DNA of 43,752 nt from Phenylobacterium sp. (GTDB lineage Bacteria; Pseudomonadota; Alphaproteobacteria; Caulobacterales; Caulobacteraceae): contig NZ_SSMX01000039.1 of the NCBI RefSeq assembly GCF_004799515.1, positions 1 through 43,752 of the forward strand, given 5' to 3'. Shown here piece by piece: positions 29,742 through 37,547 of this stretch; within the stretch, counting starts at the first letter, position 1; each line of letters starts with the position of its first letter. A program made the position numbers and the translations under genes. Below the pieces are notes generated by a model that searched no databases, was not told where the DNA came from, and saw only the letters and a list, made by a program, of their open reading frames with translations.

Positions 29742-29996
29742 CTAGTCGCAGGGCGCGGCCTCGCCGGTGGCGAGGTCGATGCGGAAGCACTGGCGCTCGC
29801 CGGTGTCGCAGTCCTCGACCAGCAGGGAGACCGTGTCGTCGCGGTCAGGATCCCCTCTGTGGGACTCCAGGTGCTGATGCTCGACGAAGCTCAGCGCCGC
29901 ATCCTCGAAGTTGCAGCCCTCGATGAGCAGGCTGCGGCCCGGGGCGTCCTCGACGCCATGCACGGAGAAGCGGCGCTGCGGGGGCAGGACGATCAT
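29742..29996 (-). CDS. Small conserved-looking protein downstream of cysA, function unknown
   Basis: An 84-residue soluble acidic protein starting MIVLPPQRRFSVHGVEDAPG and ending in CDTGERQCFRIDLATGEAAP plus CD. It has four cysteines and looks like a short beta-alpha-beta fold. It may belong to a small Caulobacterales family (I recall DUF5961-like sequences of this shape, unverified). ATG 29996 is preceded by AAGGAGC about 8 nt upstream; a longer frame to 30170 merely overlaps cysA out of frame. It lies 47 bp after cysA on the same strand and is probably the last gene of the sulfate operon. No function can be assigned. Confidence 0.65.
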   Translation of the reverse strand: MIVLPPQRRFSVHGVEDAPGRSLLIEGCNFEDAALSFVEHQHLESHRGDPDRDDTVSLLVEDCDTGERQCFRIDLATGEAAPCD

Positions 29997-30043
29997 GGCG
30001 CGGGGCTCCTTCGCCGGCTCAACGCCCGAGCCCGGAAAAGGAT

Positions 30044-31141
30044 TCAGGCCTTGGCCGCATAGATCTTCGGCTTCAGCGGCTTGACCCGCAGGGCCAGGCC
30101 CGGCGCCACCCCGTTCGGAACCACGGCGCCGCGGGATTCCAGTTCGAACAGCCGGCCCTCGATCAGGCATTCGATCCGTACGTCCGGCCCGCGCACCGCC
30201 ACAGCCTTGACCTCGCCCGCCAGGCCCGCGCCGTCGAGCGGGGCGAACATCACCTCGTCAGGGCGGAAGAAGACCTCCACGCGGCCCTGCGGCGCGTCGG
30301 CCGGGGCTTGCGTCTCCCAGTCGGCGACGGTCAGCCTGCGGCCCTCGACCACGCCCGGCAGGCGGCAGGCCGCGCCCAGGAAGTCGTAGACGAAGGCGTC
30401 GGCCGGGGCGGCGTAGACCTCGTTCGGCGCGCCCAGCTGGCGCAGCTCGCCGTCCTTCAGGATCGCCACCCGGTCGGCCAGGTCCAGCGCCTCCTCCTGA
30501 TCGTGGGTCACGAAGACCGTGGTCACCCCGGCCCGGTCGTGCACCTCGCGCAGCCAACGGCGCAGTTCGCGGCGCACCTGGGCGTCCAGGGCCCCGAACG
30601 GCTCGTCGAGCAGCAGCAGGCTGGGCTCGATGGCCAGCGCCCGGGCCAGCGCCACCCGTTGCCGCTGACCGCCGGAGAGCTGCGCCGGGAAGCGCCCGCC
30701 CAGGCCGTCCAGTTGCACGAGGCTAAGGAGGTCAGCGACCCGATCGGCGGTCTCCGACTTGGACGGCCGCTCGCGCCGGGGCCGCACCGTCAGGCCGAAG
30801 GCGATGTTCTGGGCCACGGTCATGTGGCGGAAGAGGGCGTAGTGCTGGAAGACCATGCCCACGCGCCGGCGGCGCACCGGCAGGCTGAGGAAGTCCTCGC
30901 CCGCGAAGCGCACCTCGCCCGCGTCCGGCCGCTCCAGCCCCGCCAGCACGCGCAGCAGCGTCGTCTTGCCCGAACCGGACGGCCCGAGCAGCGCCAGGAA
31001 CTCCTTGTCGCGGGCGTGCAGCGAGACGTTGTTCAGCGCCGGGAAGCGGCCGAACGACTTGGAAATCCCACGGATCTCCAGCGCCAGCGGGCTGCCGCTG
31101 GCGGGGTCGGCGTCAATGTCTTCGGTTGGCCGATAGTTCAC
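30044..31141 (-). CDS. cysA: Sulfate/thiosulfate ABC transporter ATP-binding protein
   Basis: A 365-residue ATPase that powers sulfate import on the cytoplasmic face. Walker A is GPSGSGKT (53-60), the signature [16 protein letters not shown] begins at 155, Walker [13 protein letters not shown] at 175, and the switch region has [15 protein letters not shown]. The C-terminal 85 residues form the TOBE-like regulatory domain. The start is inferred as GTG 31141, which overlaps the cysW end by 29 bp; the frame extends further upstream but that part merely overlaps cysW. Length then matches CysA. It works with CysT, CysW and the binding protein encoded directly upstream. Thiosulfate or molybdate are alternative substrates, but the neighbours point to sulfate. 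Confidence 0.93.
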   Translation of the reverse strand: MNYRPTEDIDADPASGSPLALEIRGISKSFGRFPALNNVSLHARDKEFLALLGPSGSGKTTLLRVLAGLERPDAGEVRFAGEDFLSLPVRRRRVGMVFQHYALFRHMTVAQNIAFGLTVRPRRERPSKSETADRVADLLSLVQLDGLGGRFPAQLSGGQRQRVALARALAIEPSLLLLDEPFGALDAQVRRELRRWLREVHDRAGVTTVFVTHDQEEALDLADRVAILKDGELRQLGAPNEVYAAPADAFVYDFLGAACRLPGVVEGRRLTVADWETQAPADAPQGRVEVFFRPDEVMFAPLDGAGLAGEVKAVAVRGPDVRIECLIEGRLFELESRGAVVPNGVAPGLALRVKPLKPKIYAAKA

Positions 31142-31967
31142 CGGAGTGCCGCCATTCGAGTCCGGTCTTGAGGACCAGGGTGACGAGCCCGAGGGAGGCC
31201 AGGAGCGAGGCCGCCGCGAAGGCGCCGACGAAGTCATAGTCATTGTAGAGCACCTCGACGTGAAGCGGGAGCGTGGTGGTCAAACCCCGGATGTGACCGG
31301 ACACCACCGAGACGGCGCCGAATTCGCCCATGGCCCGCGCGTTGCACAAAAGGACGCCGTAGAGCAGCGCCCAGCGGATGTTCGGGAGCGTGATCCGCCA
31401 GAAGGTCGTGAAGCCGCCGGCCCCCAGGGTCAGGGCCGCGGCCTCCTCGTCGCTGCCCTGGTCCTGCATCAGCGGGATCAGTTCGCGCGCGACGAAGGGG
31501 AAGGTCACCAGAATGGTCGCCAGCACCAGGCCGGTGGTGGCGAAGATGATCTTGACGTCGTGGTCGATCAGCCAGGTCCCGAACCAGCCCTGCGCCCCGA
31601 ACAGCAGCACCCAGACCAGGCCCGAGACCACCGGCGACATGGAGAACGGCAGGTCGATCAAGGTCAGCAGCACCCCCTTGCCGCGGAATTCGAACCTCGC
31701 GATGCACCAGGCCGCCGCGATGCCGAAGACGGCGTTCAGCGGCACCGCGATGGCCGCCACCAGCAGCGTCAGCTTCATGGCCGAGACCGCGTCCGGCTCG
31801 GTGATGGCGGCCAGGTAATGGCCGATCCCCTTGGAGAAGGCGTCGCTGAACACCACGAACAGCGGCAGCAGCACCAAGACCGTCATGACGGTGGCCGAAG
31901 CGATCACCAGCAGGGGCGCGAAGCCCGGCAGGCGCGTCTGGCTGAAGGGGCGTCCGACCGCCGTCAT
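31113..31967 (-). CDS. cysW: Sulfate ABC transporter permease CysW
   Basis: A 284-residue inner-membrane permease with about six transmembrane helices. The coupling-loop motif that docks the ATPase appears as [20 protein letters not shown], followed by [25 protein letters not shown], split here only for length; it is the EAA-type motif of binding-protein-dependent permeases, and [14 protein letters not shown] is typical of CysW. ATG 31967 overlaps the cysT stop by 4 bp (ATGA), so translation is coupled. The same frame is open further upstream, but that part is the shadow of cysT. Confidence 0.93.
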   Translation of the reverse strand: MTAVGRPFSQTRLPGFAPLLVIASATVMTVLVLLPLFVVFSDAFSKGIGHYLAAITEPDAVSAMKLTLLVAAIAVPLNAVFGIAAAWCIARFEFRGKGVLLTLIDLPFSMSPVVSGLVWVLLFGAQGWFGTWLIDHDVKIIFATTGLVLATILVTFPFVARELIPLMQDQGSDEEAAALTLGAGGFTTFWRITLPNIRWALLYGVLLCNARAMGEFGAVSVVSGHIRGLTTTLPLHVEVLYNDYDFVGAFAAASLLASLGLVTLVLKTGLEWRHSGELSANRRH

Positions 31968-32875
31968 ACCCGCCCCCGCCGGGCCAGGAACAGCTGCAGG
32001 CCGTTGATCAGCAAGAGGCTGCCGAAGGCGATCACCACCATGGCCAGGCCCACGGCCGCGGCGCCGGCGTAGTCGTACTGCTCCAGCTTCATGACGATGA
32101 TCAGGGGCGCGATCTCGGTCCTCATCGGCATGTTGCCGGCGATGAAGATCACCGAGCCGTACTCCCCGACTGCCCGGGCGAAGGCCAGGCTGACCCCGGA
32201 GATCAGCGCGGGCGCGAGCGTCGGCAGGATCACCCGCACCGCGCGCTGGAAGGCGTTGGCGCCCAGGGTCGTCGCCGCCTCCTCCACCTCGCGGTCGAGC
32301 TCCTGCAACACCGGCTGCACCGAGCGGACCACGAACGGCAGGCCGATGAAGACGAGGGCGATGAAGATGCCGAGCGGCGAAAAGGCGGTCTTGATGCCGA
32401 ACCGCGCGGCGAAATGGCCGAGCGGCGCGGTGGGGGCGTAGATGGCTGTGAGCGCGATGCCGGCCACCGCGGTCGGCAACGCGAACGGCAGGTCGACCAG
32501 GGCGTCCATGATCCGCCGCCCGGGGAAGCTGTAGCGGGTCAGGGTCCAGCCGATCAGCAGGCCCAGCGGCGCGTTCAGCAGGGCCGCCAGGGCCGAGAGC
32601 CCGAAGCTCAAGCGGAACGCCGCCGCCACCCGGGGCGCCGTCAGCGCCCGCCAGACCCCGTCTAGCCCCAGCTCCCAAGGGCGCAGCGCCAGGGCCGTCA
32701 GCGGCAGGACCACGATCGCGCCCAGGTAGACAAGGGTGATGCCCAGCGACAGGCCGAACCCGGGCAGGATCGAATGCGCCACCCAGGGCGCCCGGCGCGG
32801 GCGGCCGCCGACACCCGCGCCGCCGGCCCCGAGCGGGGCCCCAAGTCCCCGGGGAAGGATCGCCTGATCGCTCAC
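31964..32875 (-). CDS. cysT: Sulfate ABC transporter permease CysT (CysU)
   Basis: A 303-residue inner-membrane permease, partner of CysW. After a glycine-rich N-terminus (1-32) it has about six helices. The EAA-type loop reads [20 protein letters not shown] and is followed by [18 protein letters not shown], the CysT/CysU hallmark. The start is GTG 32875, which overlaps the stop of the binding-protein gene by 4 bp (GTGA); the next gene overlaps its stop likewise. Such tight packing means coupled translation of the whole importer. Confidence 0.93.
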   Translation of the reverse strand: MSDQAILPRGLGAPLGAGGAGVGGRPRRAPWVAHSILPGFGLSLGITLVYLGAIVVLPLTALALRPWELGLDGVWRALTAPRVAAAFRLSFGLSALAALLNAPLGLLIGWTLTRYSFPGRRIMDALVDLPFALPTAVAGIALTAIYAPTAPLGHFAARFGIKTAFSPLGIFIALVFIGLPFVVRSVQPVLQELDREVEEAATTLGANAFQRAVRVILPTLAPALISGVSLAFARAVGEYGSVIFIAGNMPMRTEIAPLIIVMKLEQYDYAGAAAVGLAMVVIAFGSLLLINGLQLFLARRGRV

Positions 32876-33921
32876 GCGGGCTTGTAGATCTGGTCGAACA
32901 GCGCCCCGTCGGCGAAGTGCGCGACGCTGGCCTTCTTCCAGCCGCCGAAGGCCTTGTCGATGGTGGCCAGGGGGATGGTCTTGAAGCTGGCCGCATACTT
33001 GGCCGCCGCCTTGGCCTCGCGCGGCCGGAAGTGGTGCTTGCCGACGATGTCCTGCGCCAGCGGGCTGTAGAGGAAGTTCAGATAGCCGGTGGCCTGCACG
33101 CGGGTCTTGTGGCGGTCGACGATCTTGTCCACCAGCGCCACCGGCGGCTCGGCCAGGATCGAGCTCGACGGATAGACGATGTCGAAGTTCGGCCCGAACT
33201 CGTCGATGGTCAGATAGGCTTCGTTCTCCCAGGACAGCAGCACGTCGCCGAGGTTGCGCTGGGCGAAGTTGGTGGTGGCGTCGCGCGCGCCCGCGCCCAG
33301 CACCGGCACGTTCCTGTAGAGCCTGGTGATGTAGTCCTTGGCCGCGCCGGGGCCGCCGTGCTGGACGCCGTAGTTGTAGGCCGCCAGGTAGCTCCAGCGT
33401 GCGCCGCCCGAGGTTTTCGGATTCGGGGTGATTACGCCCACGCTCGGCTTCACCAGGTCCGGCCAGTCGCGGATGCCCTTCGGATTGCCCTTGCGCACCA
33501 GGAACACGATCGTGGACGTGTAGGGCGTGGAATTGTCCGGCAGGCGGCTCTGCCAGTTGGCGGGCAGGAGCTTGGCCCGCTCGGAAATCTCGTCGATGTC
33601 GCCGGCCAGGGCCAGGGTGACCACATCGGCTTCCAGCCCCTCGATCACCGAGCGGGCCTGTTTGCCGGAGCCGCCGTGGCTCTGCTTGATGTCGAGGATT
33701 TCGCCGGTCTTGCCCTTCCAGTAGGCGGCGAAGGCGGCGTTGATCTCCTTGTAGAGCTCCCGCGTCGGATCGTAGCTGACGTTCAGCAGGGTGATCGTCC
33801 GCCCGGCCTGCGCCTGGGCCGGCCCGGCCAGCAGCGGACTGGCCAGCAGCGGCGCCGCGGCCAGGCCGCCCACCAGCATGCGGCGGGTCGGCGCCGAGGC
33901 GGGCGGAGAGAAGGTCGTCAT
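32872..33921 (-). CDS. sbp: Periplasmic sulfate-binding protein
   Basis: A 349-residue solute-binding protein that delivers sulfate to CysTWA. The N-terminus has [20 protein letters not shown] and cleaves near AQAQA (about 38); the twin Arg suggests possible Tat export, uncertain. Mature start [19 protein letters not shown] and the blocks [18 protein letters not shown] and [16 protein letters not shown] are the sulfate-binding family signatures. ATG 33921 has GAGGAC upstream. It is the first gene of the operon; its 160-nt upstream region carries a three-way-junction structure at 34081-34138, a possible cis-regulator. The stop overlaps the cysT GTG. Confidence 0.94.
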   Translation of the reverse strand: MTTFSPPASAPTRRMLVGGLAAAPLLASPLLAGPAQAQAGRTITLLNVSYDPTRELYKEINAAFAAYWKGKTGEILDIKQSHGGSGKQARSVIEGLEADVVTLALAGDIDEISERAKLLPANWQSRLPDNSTPYTSTIVFLVRKGNPKGIRDWPDLVKPSVGVITPNPKTSGGARWSYLAAYNYGVQHGGPGAAKDYITRLYRNVPVLGAGARDATTNFAQRNLGDVLLSWENEAYLTIDEFGPNFDIVYPSSSILAEPPVALVDKIVDRHKTRVQATGYLNFLYSPLAQDIVGKHHFRPREAKAAAKYAASFKTIPLATIDKAFGGWKKASVAHFADGALFDQIYKPA

Positions 33922-34080
33922 GGTCTCAAGTCCTCAAGGCGAATGGGGGCTCTCAGAACGCGTCTCGAACGCGGCGACCGGACAAGCAGACCAACCCGCG
34001 GCAGGGCGCCGCGTTTCCCAGCGTTGCGCCCAAACCAGCGTGGACGGACTTCACAATGATGTGGCGCACGCGCGCGCATG

Positions 34081-34138
34081 CTCGGTCCCTCGCTCTCAAG
34101 CGAGGGGGAAGCTAGGCCGTTTATCCCTAGCCACCGAG
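34081..34138 (-). promoter_or_regulatory. Three-way-junction RNA structure in sulfate operon leader (candidate cis-regulatory RNA)
   Basis: Read on the minus strand: P1 CUCGGU (34138-34133) pairs with ACCGAG (34086-34081); P2 GCUAGG (34131-34126) pairs with CCUAGC (34116-34111) around a 9-nt loop GAUAAACGG; P3 CCCUCGCU (34106-34099) pairs with AGCGAGGG (34094-34087) around UGAG. All 20 pairs are Watson-Crick. Junctions are 1 nt (G), 4 nt (UUCC) and 0 nt, so P3 can stack on P1. It lies 160 nt before the sulfate-binding-protein start and 67 nt after the stop of the upstream gene. No T-run follows, so it is not an intrinsic terminator. I recall that a cis-regulatory motif called sul1 RNA has been reported in Alphaproteobacteria; I cannot confirm identity from sequence alone. 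Confidence 0.55.
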
Positions 34139-34204
34139 TGGGATTAAGCTGGCAGGCGCCGCAGAAAAACTGACATCACAAACGCGAGAGACGCCACCTG
34201 ATCC

Positions 34205-35209
34205 CTACGCCGCCGCCATCAGCACCCGGCCGGCGGTGAAGGCGGTCTTGGCGGCGAGGTCAGCCTTGGCCTCCTCGTATTCGGCTGCCAGCCGGGCGAC
34301 GAGTTCACCGGCGGTCGGCACGCTCTTCACCGCGCCGATGCCCTGGCCGCAGCCCCAGATGTCGCGCCAGGCCTTGGCCTTGGAGTTGCCGCCGGAGCCA
34401 AAGTTCATCGCCGAGGCGTCGGAGACCGGCAGGTTGGCCGGGTCCAGCCCCGCGGCCACGATGGACGGGGTCAGGTAGTTGCCGTGCACCCCGGTGAACA
34501 GGTTCGTGTAGGTGATGTCCTCGCCGGAGCTCGCGACGATCATCTGCTGGTAGGCCGGGTCGGCGTTGGCCTCCTGGGTGGCGATGAAGGCCGAGCCCAC
34601 ATAGGCGAGGTCCGCGCCCATGGCCTGGGCGCCCAGGATCGAGCGGCCGTGGGCGATGGCGCCGGAAAGCGCGATCGGCCCGTCGAACCACTCGCGCAGC
34701 CCCTGGATCAGGGCGAAGGGCGACAGCTGCCCGGCATGGCCGCCGGCCCCGGCCGCCACCGGGATCAGGCCGTCGGCGCCCTTCTCTACCGCCTTGCGGG
34801 CGAAGCGGTCGTTGATCACGTCGTGCAGCACCGTGCCGCCATAGGAGTGGACGGCCGCGTTCACCGGCTCCTGCGCACCCAGCGAGGTGATGATCACCGG
34901 GACCTTCCACTTGGTGGTGGCCTCGACGTCGTGCTGCAGCCGGTCGTTGGATTTGTGCACGATGTGGTTCACCGCGAAGGGCGCCGACGGCGTGTCCGGA
35001 TGGTCGCGGTCCCAGGCGGCCAGCTCCTCGGTGATCCGGTGCAGCCACTCGTCCAGCAGGCTGGCCGGCCGCGCGTTCAGCGCCGGGAACGAGCCCACGA
35101 TGCCCGCCTTGCACTGGGCGATCACCAGGTCCGGGTTGGAGATAATGAACAGCGGCGAGCCGATCACCGGCAGGCGGAGGCGGTCACGCAGGACGGGTGG
35201 CAGGGCCAT
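34205..35209 (-). CDS. Nitronate monooxygenase-like FMN enzyme
   Basis: A 334-residue TIM-barrel flavoprotein of the nitronate monooxygenase (2-nitropropane dioxygenase) family, which oxidises alkyl nitronates such as propionate-3-nitronate using FMN. The barrel starts LRLPVIGSPLFIISNPDLVI; the hallmark GAGGHAG is at 154-160 with H158 the likely catalytic base; GADLAYVGSAFIATQEA lies in the phosphate-binding region. ATG 35209 is preceded by GAGG 8 nt upstream. An inverted repeat (35231-35249) sits 22 bp before the start. Some relatives are enoyl-reductase-like (FabK), but the GGHAG pattern and length favour NMO. It stands alone, with the alpha/beta hydrolase gene 70 bp upstream on the same strand. 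Confidence 0.9.
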   Translation of the reverse strand: MALPPVLRDRLRLPVIGSPLFIISNPDLVIAQCKAGIVGSFPALNARPASLLDEWLHRITEELAAWDRDHPDTPSAPFAVNHIVHKSNDRLQHDVEATTKWKVPVIITSLGAQEPVNAAVHSYGGTVLHDVINDRFARKAVEKGADGLIPVAAGAGGHAGQLSPFALIQGLREWFDGPIALSGAIAHGRSILGAQAMGADLAYVGSAFIATQEANADPAYQQMIVASSGEDITYTNLFTGVHGNYLTPSIVAAGLDPANLPVSDASAMNFGSGGNSKAKAWRDIWGCGQGIGAVKSVPTAGELVARLAAEYEEAKADLAAKTAFTAGRVLMAAA

Positions 35210-35230
35210 GGGAAATACCTCGCTTGGAAT

Positions 35231-35249
35231 GTAAACACTGCTTATTTAC
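35231..35249. promoter_or_regulatory. Inverted repeat (possible operator) upstream of nitronate monooxygenase gene
   Basis: GTAAACACTGCTTATTTAC has arms GTAAA (35231-35235) and TTTAC (35245-35249). It is AT-rich in a GC-rich genome, lies 22 bp from the start codon, and is followed by a palindrome GCGTACGC (35251-35258). Position and base composition suggest a promoter with a repressor site; no regulator gene adjoins it. Confidence 0.4.
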
Positions 35250-35279
35250 GGCGTACGCTACAGATCGGATAGGCGCAAA

Positions 35280-36026
35280 TCAAGGCTCCGCTTCCGCCAG
35301 CGCCTTGTCCATCGCCGCCAACAGGAGATCGCGGAGGAAGGGTGCGGCGAAGACGTGGATGTTGTGCCCCGCGCCTGGCGCGACGTGCAAGGCGACGCCC
35401 GGCTGGCGGGCGAGCCATTCCCGCTCCGGCGTGTCCACGAAGCTTGGGAAGCGAGGCAACGGGCGTTCGGGATAGAGCGCGACCTCGCCGAGCGCCACAT
35501 CCGCCGGCGGCGCGCCCGCGAACAGATGGCCGTAGGTTCGCCCCTCCAGGCTGGCCGCGCCCTGGCCGAACACCGCCTCGAGGAAGGTCCGATCCGCTGG
35601 CGTCTCGCGCCAGCGGGCCTGCAGGCGCTCCGCCAGGGGCCAGAGCTTGCCGGTGTCCAGCGGCGGCTCCAGGGCGACGATCCGCGCGACCCGCGGATGG
35701 CGCACCGCCAGCGCCACCAGGGCGCCGATGGAGAGGCCGACCAGCATCACCGGCCGCCCGGCCAGGGCTATCCCGATCAAGTCGCTCACCGCCCCGCCCC
35801 AGGCCGCCACCGAGGTCTCGGCCAGGACCGGCGTCCCGTTGCCGGGCAGGCGCATCACCGCCGCGTCCCAGGCTGGCCCGACCACCTGGGCGGTCCTGAT
35901 CATCTCGTCGGCGGGCGCCCAGGCGCCGGTGATCACCAGCACCATCGGCTTGGCGGAAGTCAGCGCGCCGGGCGGCGCCCACAGGGGAATGGGCCCAAGC
36001 CCGGTCTGGACCACCGTGGTCTGCAT
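35280..36026 (-). CDS. Alpha/beta-hydrolase-fold protein
   Basis: A 248-residue cytoplasmic hydrolase. The oxyanion strand PMVLVITGAWAPADE (27-41) and nucleophile elbow GLSIGA (S99) are clear; a terminal GAGHNIHVFA supplies the catalytic His (H221 or H224), and an acid is likely in the segment before it. There is no signal peptide. The substrate is unknown; such proteins include thioesterases, esterases and lactonases. It is divergent from the mutA gene, with 93 bp between starts, and lies upstream of the nitronate monooxygenase gene on the same strand. Confidence 0.82.
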   Translation of the reverse strand: MQTTVVQTGLGPIPLWAPPGALTSAKPMVLVITGAWAPADEMIRTAQVVGPAWDAAVMRLPGNGTPVLAETSVAAWGGAVSDLIGIALAGRPVMLVGLSIGALVALAVRHPRVARIVALEPPLDTGKLWPLAERLQARWRETPADRTFLEAVFGQGAASLEGRTYGHLFAGAPPADVALGEVALYPERPLPRFPSFVDTPEREWLARQPGVALHVAPGAGHNIHVFAAPFLRDLLLAAMDKALAEAEP

Positions 36027-36119
36027 CCCCGCCAGCCTCTAGGCGTGCGGCCGGCCTGGCAAGGCCCCGAGAGCCGGCGATCTTGACGGCGCGCCCCGGG
36101 CGGGACCAATTCGCGCCCT

Positions 36120-37547
36120 ATGTCTGTATCGACGACCGACACCGCTTCGCGCTCAGCCGACTTTCCGCCCGCCACCGAGGCGGACTGGCGCAAGCTGGTC
36201 GACAAGACCCTGGGTGAGGCGCCGTTCTCGTCCCTGGAAAAGGCCACCGCCGAGGGCTTGGCCGTCGCCCCGCTCTACGGCCAGGCGGCCAGGCCCAAGG
36301 CTCCGGCCCGTGCGGTTTCCGCCGACCGCGCCTGGGAGGTCGCGACCGTCACCGCCCATCCCGACCCGGCCCGCGCCAACGCCGAGATCCTGGCCGACCT
36401 CCTGGGCGGCGCGGCCGGCGCGGTGGTCCGCATCGATCCGGCCGGCAAGACCGGCGTCGCAGTGGGCTCGGCCGCCGACCTGGCCCGCGTCCTTGACGAC
36501 GTGATCCTGGAGTTCGCGCCGGTGACCCTGGACGCGGGCTTCCTCGGACCGCAGGCCGCCGACTGGCTGGGCGCCGTGGCCAAGGCCTCGCCCACCGCCC
36601 TGGTCCGTTTCCACCTCGACCCCTTGAGCGCCTTCGCCGAGGCCGGGGCGAGCCCCGGGCCGATCGAGGCGCACCTGATCAGCGCCGCCAATGTCGCCGC
36701 GCGCCTGGCCGAGACCTACCCGCACGCCCAGTTCTTCCTGGCCTCAGGCCGCGTGGTCCACGAGGCCGGCGGCGGTGAGGCCGGCGAGGTCGCCTTCGCC
36801 GCGGCGGCCGCCATCGCCTACGCCAAGGCCCTGGCGCGCGCCGGGATGCCCATGGCCAAGGCGTTTGGGCACATCACGCTCGGACTCAGCGCGGACGCCG
36901 ACTACTTCGTGACGATCGCCAAGCTGCGCGCCGCCCGCGCCGTCTGGGCGCGGATCGCGACAGCCTGCGGCGCCCAGCCCACCGCCCGCATCGAGGCCCG
37001 GTCCTCGCGCCGCATGCTGACCGCTCGGGACGCCTGGACCAACATGATCCGGCTCACCGCCGCCGGCTTCGGCGCGGCGGTCGGCGGGGCGGACACCGTG
37101 ATCCTCGGCGCCTTCACCGACGCCATCGGCCTGCCCACCGCCTTCGCCCGCCGCCAGAGCCGCAACGCCCAGCTCGTCCTGATGGAGGAGGCCCACATTG
37201 GCCGCGTCGCCGACCCCGCCGCCGGCGCCGGCTACCTGGAAGCCCTCACCGACGAGATCGCCCGCGCCGCCTGGGCCCGCTTCCAGGCCATCGAGGCCGC
37301 CGGCGGGATTGTCGCGGCCCTCACCGCCGGCCGGATCGCCGAGGACGTGGCCGCCGTCCGCGCCGCCCGCCCGGCGGAGCCCAAGATCATCGGCGTCACC
37401 GCTTTCCCGCCGGCCAAGGAGACGCCCGTGGAGACCGAACTCACCGCCGCGCGCCCGGCCGCCGCCGCGCCCTCCCCCCGCCTGCCCGGCCCCGACAGCG
37501 CCTGCCCGCCGCTTGCGCCCATGCGCCTTTCGGGGGCTTTCGAATGA
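36120..37547 (+). CDS. mutA: Methylmalonyl-CoA mutase small (beta) subunit
   Basis: A 475-residue non-catalytic partner of MutB in the heterodimeric methylmalonyl-CoA mutase, which interconverts methylmalonyl-CoA and succinyl-CoA in propionate and branched-chain catabolism. It follows the MCM barrel fold (for example [20 protein letters not shown] and [16 protein letters not shown]) and lacks the DxHxxG cobalamin motif, as MutA does. Its C-terminal 70 residues are Ala/Pro-rich and end with a linker that replaces the cobalamin domain. ATG 36120 has no clear Shine-Dalgarno, so the transcript may be leaderless. Its stop overlaps the mutB start by 4 bp (ATGA). Confidence 0.92.
   Translation: MSVSTTDTASRSADFPPATEADWRKLVDKTLGEAPFSSLEKATAEGLAVAPLYGQAARPKAPARAVSADRAWEVATVTAHPDPARANAEILADLLGGAAGAVVRIDPAGKTGVAVGSAADLARVLDDVILEFAPVTLDAGFLGPQAADWLGAVAKASPTALVRFHLDPLSAFAEAGASPGPIEAHLISAANVAARLAETYPHAQFFLASGRVVHEAGGGEAGEVAFAAAAAIAYAKALARAGMPMAKAFGHITLGLSADADYFVTIAKLRAARAVWARIATACGAQPTARIEARSSRRMLTARDAWTNMIRLTAAGFGAAVGGADTVILGAFTDAIGLPTAFARRQSRNAQLVLMEEAHIGRVADPAAGAGYLEALTDEIARAAWARFQAIEAAGGIVAALTAGRIAEDVAAVRAARPAEPKIIGVTAFPPAKETPVETELTAARPAAAAPSPRLPGPDSACPPLAPMRLSGAFE

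Noticed and set aside
31967..32996. N-terminal extension of cysW as a 627-residue fusion
   Set aside because: The extra part is an out-of-frame reading of cysT. ATG 31967 overlaps the cysT stop in the usual ATGA way and gives a normal CysW length.
34081..34138. Intrinsic terminator for the nitronate monooxygenase gene
   Set aside because: The fold is a three-way junction and no T-run follows on the minus strand. A factor-dependent stop cannot be excluded.
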